Source: Stomatobaculum longum (GTDB lineage: Bacteria; Bacillota; Clostridia; Lachnospirales; Lachnospiraceae). From it: a DNA stretch of 31,596 bases. The position numbers and the translations under genes were made by a program. The notes under the pieces were generated by a model, which was given only the letters and a program-made list of their open reading frames with translations, ran no database searches and had not been told where the DNA came from. The stretch lies in assembly GCA_905370385.1 (NCBI GenBank), contig CAJPKN010000008.1, positions 1 to 31,596 of the forward strand, read 5' to 3'. Shown in pieces: positions 17,567-23,722 of this stretch. Position 1 is the first letter of the stretch, and every line of letters begins with the position of its first letter.

Positions 17567-17983
17567 TTACTTCATCGCGTCCAGTATCGCATGAATTTCG
17601 GGCTTACTCCGCTTTAACGAGATGAGCCTGTGTTCCGCATCGAGGTAGCAGTGTTCGCTCTCACCGGTACAGCGGAGCTCTCCGCTTGCCTTCTCCGTTA
17701 CCCGATAGCGAAGCCGCATGCGCGCGCCGTTATACTCCGCAATTTCGACCGCAATCCGGAGTATCTCCGGAAAGCGGGACATCATGTGATACTTCGCCGT
17801 GACCGAAACCACCGGGCTGATTACGCCCGCCGCCTCCATCTCCTCATAGCCGAGCCCGGCCTCTTCCATGGCCGCGGTCCGCGCCTCCTCAAACCAGCGA
17901 ATGTAGTTCGAGTGGTGCGCAATCTGCATCTGGTCTGTCTCGTAGTACTGAATCTTGTGATCCCAAACGTAAGTCTTTCCCAT
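17567..17983 (-). CDS. Acyl-CoA thioesterase, 4-hydroxybenzoyl-CoA thioesterase (YbgC/FadM) family
   Basis: The 138-residue hot-dog-fold protein begins with the family signature YYETDQMQIAHHSNYIRWFEEAR, where D17 is the likely catalytic aspartate and H23/H24/N26 line the pocket. It would hydrolyse short or medium acyl-CoA thioesters in the cytoplasm; the substrate cannot be told from sequence. Length is normal. The ATG at 17983 has GGAGGAAAC just upstream. It is divergent from the Y-family polymerase and ends against the strong terminator shared with the transpeptidase. There is no operon partner. Confidence 0.88.
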   Translation of the reverse strand: MGKTYVWDHKIQYYETDQMQIAHHSNYIRWFEEARTAAMEEAGLGYEEMEAAGVISPVVSVTAKYHMMSRFPEILRIAVEIAEYNGARMRLRYRVTEKASGELRCTGESEHCYLDAEHRLISLKRSKPEIHAILDAMK

Positions 17984-18003
17984 GTTTCCTCCGGCGCAGG
18001 CGG

Positions 18004-18039
18004 AAACACATGTTCTTTTACCCGCGCTCCTGCTATACT
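18004..18039 (+). promoter_or_regulatory. Extended -10 promoter with a LexA-like box for the Y-family polymerase
   Basis: TGCTATACT (18031-18039) is an extended -10. Around its -35 position lies AAACACATGTTC (18004-18015), close to the Gram-positive LexA/DinR half-site pattern GAAC-N4-GTTC, with one half perfect and one base off in the other. Control of a translesion polymerase by LexA makes biological sense. The match alone is modest. Confidence 0.5.
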
Positions 18040-18089
18040 AGCACATAGTTGGGCGCATGGGTCTTTCAATTTTCGAAAGGAGGTCGCGC

Positions 18090-19478
18090 TTGTCCCGCAT
18101 CATCTTTCACATCGATGTCAACTCCGCCTTTTTGTCCTGGAGCGCGCTCGAGCGGCTTGAACAGAATCCCGACAGCGTTGACCTCAGAACGATACCCTCT
18201 GCCGTTGCGGGCGATGTCGCCTCGCGCCGCGGGGTCGTGACCGCCGCCTCTATCCCCGCAAAACGACTCGGCGTGAAGAGCGGCGAACCGGTCAGCGCGG
18301 CGCTCCGCCTCTGCCCGAACTTAGTTCTGGTCGCTTCGAATTTTTCCTATTACCGCCGAAAATCCGTTGCCTTTCTCGAGATTCTTAACCGCCACAGTCC
18401 TGCGGTGGAGCAGTTTTCAATCGACGAGGCCTTTCTCGATATGAGCGCGCGCTTCTCGGACCGCAGGCGGGAAGAAGCCGCGATACGCGCGTGTGCGGCG
18501 GCCATTCAGACAGAAATCCGAGAGACCCTCGGCTTCACGGTCAATGTCGGCATCAGCGAAAATAAGCTCCTCGCCAAGATGGCGAGCGATTTTGAGAAGC
18601 CTGATAAAATCCACACGCTCTGGCCCGAGGAACTCTCCGCCAAATTCTACCCGCTCCCCATACGCTCCCTCTTCGGAGTCGGCGGACAAAGCGCCGAAAA
18701 ATTGCTCCGCTTCGGCATTCACACGATAGGCGAAGCCGCCGATACGCCCTGTGAGGTCCTACAGCGCATTCTGGGACCGAGTGCCGGGAAATCCGTCTAT
18801 CAGAGTGCACGCGGCATCAACCACTCTGCCGTGCGGCGGGAGCGGCCGCAGGCAAAGAGTCACTCGGTGGAGCGCACGACAACGACAGACATCGAGAAAC
18901 GCAACGCGGCGACCGAGCTCCCGCCCCTCCTCTCGGAACTGGCGGAAGAACTCTCATCGCGCCTCAGAAAAGCAAACGTTCGCGCCGAGACGCTCGTGAT
19001 TATCGCCAAAACAAGCTCTTTTCAGCGCCACACGCGCCAGCAGCGCCTCCTTGTCCCGAGCAACGAAAAAGAAGTACTCGAGGCGAGCGCCCGTGAGCTC
19101 TTCTCTGCCCTTTTGGAGGGCGAGGAGGGTCTGTTCTCAAAGCGGGAGGCCCTGCGCCTCGTCGGGATCGGCGCCGCCCGCCTGGAAGACCCGCAATATC
19201 AACAGCTGTCCCTCTTCTCCCTGCCGAGTCCATCGGAAGTGCGGGAAGCAAAGCAGCGCGCGGCGGAGGCGGCGGCCGAGGCGGAAAAACGTGCCGCGAC
19301 GGAGGCTGCCAAGGCAGAAAAGCGCCGAAAGCTCGGCGAAATGCAGGCCGAAATTTCCGCGCGCTACGGAGACAAGGCTTTGCTTCGCGGCGGGGCGCTG
19401 CTCTCCGCCGCACACCAAGAAACACAAAACGCGCAGGCAGTGCCGGAGCAGAAGGGACAGCATAGCGCTGAGCTCTGA
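18090..19478 (+). CDS. Y-family DNA polymerase (DinB/UmuC-like, Pol IV)
   Basis: The 462-residue protein is a translesion polymerase. Catalytic acids are D9 in HIDVNSAF and D112-E113 in SIDEAFLD. A helix-hairpin-helix stretch GVGGQSAEKLLRFGIHTIGE follows, then a little-finger domain. The C-terminus is Ala/Glu/Lys-rich (about residues 385-415) and ends with an ISARYGDKALLRGG segment. I choose TTG at 18090 because AAAGGAGG sits six bases upstream; the ATG at 18057 has none. The opening differs from classic DinB (MDAFFAS becomes VNSAFLS), as in a clostridial UmuC-like subgroup (from memory). It is monocistronic, with a possible LexA box upstream. No beta-clamp motif was identified with confidence. 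Confidence 0.9.
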   Translation: MSRIIFHIDVNSAFLSWSALERLEQNPDSVDLRTIPSAVAGDVASRRGVVTAASIPAKRLGVKSGEPVSAALRLCPNLVLVASNFSYYRRKSVAFLEILNRHSPAVEQFSIDEAFLDMSARFSDRRREEAAIRACAAAIQTEIRETLGFTVNVGISENKLLAKMASDFEKPDKIHTLWPEELSAKFYPLPIRSLFGVGGQSAEKLLRFGIHTIGEAADTPCEVLQRILGPSAGKSVYQSARGINHSAVRRERPQAKSHSVERTTTTDIEKRNAATELPPLLSELAEELSSRLRKANVRAETLVIIAKTSSFQRHTRQQRLLVPSNEKEVLEASARELFSALLEGEEGLFSKREALRLVGIGAARLEDPQYQQLSLFSLPSPSEVREAKQRAAEAAAEAEKRAATEAAKAEKRRKLGEMQAEISARYGDKALLRGGALLSAAHQETQNAQAVPEQKGQHSAEL

Positions 19479-19666
19479 TACGGAACCGGCGATACGACTC
19501 GTCCTAACGCAGCGAGACCCGGTGAAATGTCCGGCAAGTACAAGACTGCACTTATCTCCGAATCGCAAATGATCGAGTGCCTCTCGAGCCTCTCGGAATA
19601 CCGAAGTCTCATTTGAATCGGACAAAAGCATGAACAGATACATACCGAAACAGGAAGGAAACGCCG

Positions 19667-21052
19667 ATGAACACACCGATTTATGACTTTGTGAGCGATT
19701 ACATACGCGCCGGGAGAAGCCGTCTCCACATGCCCGGCCACAAGGGACAGAGTGCCTTCGGCGCGGCGCTCTACGGCATCGAGGCGCGGGATATCACGGA
19801 GATTCACGGCGCGGATGTACTCTCGGAGGCCACGGGCATCATAGGCGAGAGCGAGGCGAATGCGGCCGCTCTCTTCGGCACGGCGCTGACTCTCTACTCG
19901 ACCGAGGGCAGCAGCCTTGCGCTCCGCACCATGCTGGCCTTGGCACTCTCCCGCGCACCGCGCATCCCGGGGGAGCGCCCGCTCCTCCTCGCCGCGCGTA
20001 ACGCACATAAGAGCCTCCTTTACGCGGCGGCTCTCCTCGACTTTGACATCGCCTGGATTTATCCCGATGACACAGCGCTTGACAGCGTCTGCTCCTGCCA
20101 CCCGAGCCCGAACTCGGTGCGCGCGGCATTGCGCGCCCTGCCGCGGCCGCCCTTCGCTGTCTTTTTGACGAGCCCCGACTACCTCGGCTTTCTCGCCGAT
20201 ATACAGGGTATTGCGACCGCGGTCGATGCCTGCTGCGGAGCGGGATCTGTCCCCGTCCTTGTTGACAACGCCCACGGCGCCTACCTTCACTTTCTCGAAA
20301 CACCCATGCACCCCATGGATCAGGGCGCCTATCTCTGCTGCGACTCCGCGCACAAGACCCTGCCCGTCCTGACCGGCGGCGCCTATCTCCACTTCAGTGC
20401 AGAGGCTGCCGCGGAAGTCGGCGCTTCCGCGCGCCGCACCATGGAGCTCTTTGCCTCGACCAGTCCCTCGTATTTGATTTTACAGTCACTCGATCTCTGC
20501 AACGCCTACCTTGCGGACAACTACCCGGCCCGCCTCTATGCCTGCATACGCCGCATCGAGGGGCTCGGCTACTACCTCCGCACCCTCGGCGCCAAACTCT
20601 GTGAAAGCGAGCCGCTGAAACTTGTGCTCGGCAGCGGCGCTCTTTCGGGGGAGGAGGTCGCGGCGCTCTTTCGCAGCCATCAAATGGAGGTCGAATTCGC
20701 GGATCTCTCCGCCGTGGTTCTCATGCTGACGCCGGAAAACCGCCCCGAGGATTTTCTCCGCATCGCCTCTCTCTACCGCGAGGAAGCCGCTCTCTGGACA
20801 AAAAAAGAGACGGCAAAAGAGCCGTCTCTTCGTCTGCTTCCTCTGCCGCGTATCTTAACGATACGGGAAGCCATGCTGTCTCCGCAGGAGACCGTCCCGG
20901 TCACGGAGGCCGTTGGGCGCATCCTCGGCCAACCCACGGTTTCCTGCCCGCCCGCCGTCCCGCTCGCGGTGAGCGGCGAGCGTCTCTCGGCGGAACTGCT
21001 CCCGCTCTTTCTCCGCTACGGCGTCACCGAAGTCGCCGTCGTCCGAGAATAA
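19667..21052 (+). CDS. Orn/Lys/Arg decarboxylase family PLP enzyme
   Basis: The 461-residue protein begins with HMPGHKGQ, typical of the family, and has DNAHGAY (D200, H203) and SAHKTLPVLTGGAYLH with the PLP lysine at K230. The C-terminal domain (about residues 385-461) contains CPPAVPLAVSGER. It would decarboxylate lysine, arginine or ornithine to a polyamine or precursor; the substrate is not determinable. Length fits the short Firmicutes form (SpeA/YaaO-like). The ATG has AGGAAGGAAA upstream. The linker between the two domains is encoded by a perfect inverted repeat that is a terminator on the other strand. The stop lies one base from the stop of the convergent gene. Confidence 0.9.
   Translation: MNTPIYDFVSDYIRAGRSRLHMPGHKGQSAFGAALYGIEARDITEIHGADVLSEATGIIGESEANAAALFGTALTLYSTEGSSLALRTMLALALSRAPRIPGERPLLLAARNAHKSLLYAAALLDFDIAWIYPDDTALDSVCSCHPSPNSVRAALRALPRPPFAVFLTSPDYLGFLADIQGIATAVDACCGAGSVPVLVDNAHGAYLHFLETPMHPMDQGAYLCCDSAHKTLPVLTGGAYLHFSAEAAAEVGASARRTMELFASTSPSYLILQSLDLCNAYLADNYPARLYACIRRIEGLGYYLRTLGAKLCESEPLKLVLGSGALSGEEVAALFRSHQMEVEFADLSAVVLMLTPENRPEDFLRIASLYREEAALWTKKETAKEPSLRLLPLPRILTIREAMLSPQETVPVTEAVGRILGQPTVSCPPAVPLAVSGERLSAELLPLFLRYGVTEVAVVRE
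20800..20830 (-). terminator. Intrinsic terminator, minus strand, inside the decarboxylase gene
   Basis: On the minus strand AAGAGACGGC and GCCGTCTCTT form a perfect 10-base stem with a six-base loop, followed by seven Ts. This is a complete intrinsic terminator. It lies about 225 bases past the stop of the minus-strand HMA2-like gene, within the coding region for the decarboxylase linker. Confidence 0.75.
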
Positions 21053-21053
21053 G

Positions 21054-21524
21054 TCAGAGGCTCTGCAAAACCAGCATCTGGTAGGCGTGATACGCCACCT
21101 GAACCGGCGCCGGGAGTAGCATATCCGCGGCCGCCTCAATGAGAATGCGGCGGTTTAAGCGCCGCTTCCAGAGGGAACTCATCTTCTTGCCCTGCTTCTT
21201 TAACTTCTTTAAGTCGACAAAGTCGACCGGCGTATTCTGCTCGATTTCCTTCTTGCCGAGCTCTGCCAGAGCGCGGCGGTTTTCCTCGACCGCCGCAGCG
21301 AGATTCTCTTCGGAAATCCCGCGTATGGTCGCGAGCAGCCGCTCCCGGTCGCCACGGAAATTCAGTGCAATGCTGCCGGTCGCCCAGTAAGTGCGGATGC
21401 GCTGCACGCCCTTCGTCTTTTCGAGGAGCCCGTGCAGGGCCTCGTACTCTTTATAGGAGAGCTGCCGTCCCAGAATCTTGACGCGCAGGCTGCCGCCGGT
21501 CTCATGTACCACCTTACATTTCAT
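21054..21524 (-). CDS. HMA2-domain-like small protein
   Basis: The 156-residue protein has an N-terminal domain (about residues 10-75: LRVKILGRQLS, then GVQRIRTYWATGSIALNF) that resembles the HMA_2 fold near P-type ATPases but lacks a CxxC metal motif. A basic linker follows (KKLKKQGKK), then a hydrophobic C-terminal segment (about 128-156) that could insert in or lie along the membrane. Function unknown. The ATG at 21524 has AGAGGAAAG upstream. It is convergent with the decarboxylase, one base apart. Its likely terminator lies inside that gene. Confidence 0.6.
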   Translation of the reverse strand: MKCKVVHETGGSLRVKILGRQLSYKEYEALHGLLEKTKGVQRIRTYWATGSIALNFRGDRERLLATIRGISEENLAAAVEENRRALAELGKKEIEQNTPVDFVDLKKLKKQGKKMSSLWKRRLNRRILIEAAADMLLPAPVQVAYHAYQMLVLQSL

Positions 21525-21541
21525 TGCTTTCCTCTTTCCAT

Positions 21542-21575
21542 CCTCCTCTCATTAGAGAGGAGGCTTATTTTATTT
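21542..21575 (+). terminator. Terminator-like hairpin upstream of the HMA2-like gene
   Basis: CCTCCTCTC and GAGAGGAGG make a perfect nine-base stem with an ATTA loop, followed by CTTATTTTATTT on the plus strand. No plus-strand gene precedes it except the decarboxylase, whose stop is 490 bases away. On the minus strand the same hairpin lies in the leader of the HMA2-like gene, 18 bases before its ATG. Confidence 0.55.
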
Positions 21576-21717
21576 AGCGAAAACTCACAGAGGAAAGTAT
21601 AGCATAACTTAGCGGAAAATCATATTTCCGAGACCTTCTTCCGTTCTTCGATTTCGGGACACGCTGCGAATGCAACAACGATTCCTTTTCTGCCGAAACA
21701 CCCACAAGCTGTCTGAG

Positions 21718-21798
21718 CCGCTCCGGCGCACGTAGACCCGCGCCACGGCCAAGCTCATAAACGCGCATCTGTTCGCCGGGATCGCTCGCAATGCGGCT
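21718..21798 (-). pseudogene. Remnant of a second patatin-like gene 3' end
   Basis: These 81 bases align without gaps to 21841-21921, the 3' end of the intact patatin gene, 123 bases away. About 10 differences are seen, roughly 88% identity. The encoded fragment RIASDPGEQMRVYELGRGAG differs from the intact copy only at the Q (L in the gene) within that span. Most changes are silent. After it the frame runs into unrelated sequence. The pattern suggests a former tandem paralogue mostly lost by deletion. Confidence 0.7.
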
Positions 21799-21816
21799 GC
21801 GAATATGGCGCTCTTT

Positions 21817-22665
21817 TCATTCCCCGAGATAGGCGCGTACTCGCTCCAGCGCGCGTAAGCCCGCGCCGCGCCCAAGCTCATAGACGCGCATCAATTCGCC
21901 GGGATCGCTCGCAATGCGGCTTATGCCGAGCTCCTCCCGCGGATAAATTAAGAGTGCCCGCCCGCGCTCCGCTTCTTCCTCGACAAAGCGTATATTCTGG
22001 TTGTAGGTGAGGTGGCGCATCTTCATCGCAAGGGAGGCGCGCGGATAGCCCCTCAGCGCAGCCCCGACGATGGTCCCGGACGCACCGCGCTCCTTTCGAT
22101 AGCCCTTGGGACGCGTCAGAATGACCACATTTTTCTCATAGCCGAGACTCAGCATTTTTTTCAGCGGAATCGAATCGGTAATGCCGCCGTCCAGGAGCTT
22201 ATGCCCGTCCACCTCGACAATGCGCGCCACCAGCGGCATCGAAGCAGAGGCGCGCATGTACTCGACATCGTGCGCATCGCCCTTCTCACAGCGGTAGTAA
22301 AAGGGCCTCCCGGTCTCCACATCGGTGCAGACCACATAGAACTCCATCGGATTCTTTTGAAAGGTCTCCGTGTCAAAAGGGAACTTTTCAAACGGCACCT
22401 CGCGATAGGCAAAGTCCTTATTATAGAAGTCGCCTGTCAGCAAGAGGGATCGAAGCGAGCCGTAGCGCGGGTCCGCGCCGTATTTCAGATTATAGCGGAG
22501 CACGCGCCCCGGCTGATTGGACTTATAGTTGCAACCGAACACAGCGCCCGCGGAAGTGCCGATGGCGCCCTCAAAGACAATTTTATTTTCCAGGAAGACA
22601 TCCGTGACCCCCGCGGTAAAGAGCCCGCGCATGCCACCGCCTTCCATGACCAATCCACGTTTCAT
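21817..22665 (-). CDS. Patatin-like phospholipase
   Basis: The 282-residue protein is a serine acyl hydrolase of the patatin family. The oxyanion-hole motif is GGGMRG (residues 9-14), the nucleophile elbow GTSAG gives S38, and the dyad aspartate is D159 in DGG. It would hydrolyse acyl esters of lipids, probably at the membrane; there is no signal peptide. Bacterial single-domain members of about 280-300 residues are common. The ATG has AAAGGA upstream. A promoter with TATAAT lies 37-65 bases before it. A decayed copy of its last third lies just downstream. Confidence 0.92.
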   Translation of the reverse strand: MKRGLVMEGGGMRGLFTAGVTDVFLENKIVFEGAIGTSAGAVFGCNYKSNQPGRVLRYNLKYGADPRYGSLRSLLLTGDFYNKDFAYREVPFEKFPFDTETFQKNPMEFYVVCTDVETGRPFYYRCEKGDAHDVEYMRASASMPLVARIVEVDGHKLLDGGITDSIPLKKMLSLGYEKNVVILTRPKGYRKERGASGTIVGAALRGYPRASLAMKMRHLTYNQNIRFVEEEAERGRALLIYPREELGISRIASDPGELMRVYELGRGAGLRALERVRAYLGE

Positions 22666-22701
22666 AGCCTATCCTTTCCGTGTAAGAACCATACAGTCTG
22701 C

Positions 22702-22731
22702 ATTATAGCGAATTCCGATTGCGACTTGCAA
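22702..22731 (-). promoter_or_regulatory. Promoter for the patatin-like gene
   Basis: On the minus strand TTGCAA (22726-22731), an 18-base spacer and a perfect TATAAT (22702-22707) lie 37 bases before the ATG at 22665. The ECF promoter on the other strand starts 30 bases away, so this is a divergent promoter pair. Confidence 0.7.
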
Positions 22732-22760
22732 GCTTCCCGTCTTTTCAGCCAGCCGTTTCG

Positions 22761-22769
22761 TGCTATAAT
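22761..22769 (+). promoter_or_regulatory. Extended -10 promoter for the ECF S-component gene
   Basis: TGCTATAAT is a perfect extended -10 (TGn plus TATAAT). The -35 is poor, as often with extended -10 promoters. Transcription would start near 22776, leaving a leader of about 125 bases. Confidence 0.65.
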
Positions 22770-22772
22770 AAG

Positions 22773-22900
22773 CCTGCTTCGGCACAATTCCCGCCGCACC
22801 TTCGGCAGCAGGGAACTGCGGCTTTCCGGAGCGGAACCCGCGGCAGTGTCCGCACATCTTGTTTCGTCGTATCTCCGAGAGAACGACAGAAAGGACAACT
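22773..22900 (+). promoter_or_regulatory. Structured 125-base leader of the ECF S-component gene
   Basis: CCTGC (22773) can pair with GCAGG about 40 bases later, enclosing a GCCG/CGGC hairpin. A second GC-rich stem-loop region around CTGCGG and CCGCGGCAG follows. The stretch GGGAA, then CCGGAGCGGAACCCGC, has a loose resemblance to a cobalamin-riboswitch core. No B12-box-like 3' element is evident, so this is listed only as an unassigned structured leader. Confidence 0.35.
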
Positions 22901-23524
22901 ATGTATACACCCAAGAACCGCGTCCTCTACCTGAGCCAGCTTGCTCTCCTCGTCGCGATTGAACTCGTGATGAAGTTAGTCGGCCTCGGCTCCGTCCCCA
23001 TCGGCCCGCTGTCGATGTCCTTCTTAACGGTCCCGATTGCGGTCGCAGCCATCCTGCTCGGGCCCTTCGCCGGCGCCGTGACCGGAGCTGTCTTCGGTAT
23101 CACCGCCTTTTATGAGTGCGTGAGCGGAACTTCGCCGCTCGGCCTCGCGCTTCTGCAGTTCAGTGTGTTCCACACCTTTATGCTCTGTGTGACCATGCGT
23201 GTTCTCGTGGGTATCTGCACCGCTTGGATTTTCCGCCTGGTGCTCGGCGCGAGCAAGCGGAAAAATCTCTCCTTCCTGGTCGGTGCCGTCGCAGCGCCCC
23301 TCACGAACACGATTTTCTTCATGGGCTACATGGTTCTTTTCTTCTATCAGACCGAGGCGATTCAGGCCCTTGCGAGCGCACTGCACGCGACCAATCCCCT
23401 CGCCTTCATTGTGCTGCTGGTCGGCCTGCAGGGCGTGATTGAAGTCGTGGTGAGCGGCATCGTGAGCACCCTGATTGTGAAAGTCCTGTCTCGCCTCCTC
23501 GCGGCGCAGCAGGAAATTCGCTGA
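22901..23524 (+). CDS. ECF transporter S component, substrate unknown
   Basis: The 207-residue protein has about six predicted membrane helices and the small-protein layout of energy-coupling-factor substrate-binding components. The loop LLGPFAGAVTGAVFGITAFY and the C-terminal helix ending in a basic stretch support this. It would capture a vitamin or similar micronutrient for a shared EcfA/EcfT module encoded elsewhere. The ATG at 22901 has AGAAAGGA upstream; an in-frame ATG at 22859 is less likely. It is monocistronic, with an extended -10 promoter, a 125-base leader and its own terminator. The substrate cannot be named from sequence alone. Confidence 0.85.
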   Translation: MYTPKNRVLYLSQLALLVAIELVMKLVGLGSVPIGPLSMSFLTVPIAVAAILLGPFAGAVTGAVFGITAFYECVSGTSPLGLALLQFSVFHTFMLCVTMRVLVGICTAWIFRLVLGASKRKNLSFLVGAVAAPLTNTIFFMGYMVLFFYQTEAIQALASALHATNPLAFIVLLVGLQGVIEVVVSGIVSTLIVKVLSRLLAAQQEIR

Positions 23525-23559
23525 TTGCGCTTTTCGCCGAAGCTGTACAAAGATATTGC

Positions 23560-23597
23560 AAAAGAGCTTGTCATCCGCCGGATGACAAGCTCTTTTT
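23560..23597. terminator. Bidirectional terminator between the ECF gene and tex
   Basis: A perfect 17-base stem (23560-23576 with 23580-23596, three-base loop) is followed by TTTTTTCTT on the plus strand, 36 bases after the ECF gene stop. It may also end the convergent tex transcript. The 125 bases between it and the tex stop hold no convincing gene. Confidence 0.9.
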
Positions 23598-23722
23598 TCT
23601 TCTGTTTTCTCTGTCCGTGCGCTTACCAAAGGCGCTGCCGCACAATCATAAACAACAAGGCAGCCATCAAAATGCCGAATTCCGCCTTTGAAAGCAGCTT
23701 CTCTTCAAAGCGGTATCATCTC

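Noticed and set aside
19527..19616. A 29-codon ORF between the Y-family polymerase and the decarboxylase, considered as a YolD-like partner
   Set aside because: It is too short, has no proper ribosome binding site, and shows no motif I could tie to YolD-like proteins.
22773..22900. Assignment of the ECF leader as a cobalamin riboswitch
   Set aside because: Only a short central segment looks similar. The GGTG-type strand and the B12-box-like 3' element are not found, so a firm call is not justified.
23600..23722. A possible tiny hydrophobic peptide on the minus strand after tex (ending in ILMAALLFMIVRQRLW)
   Set aside because: The only in-frame ATG gives 14 residues with no well-placed ribosome binding site. 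It could be chance or the tail of a lost gene.
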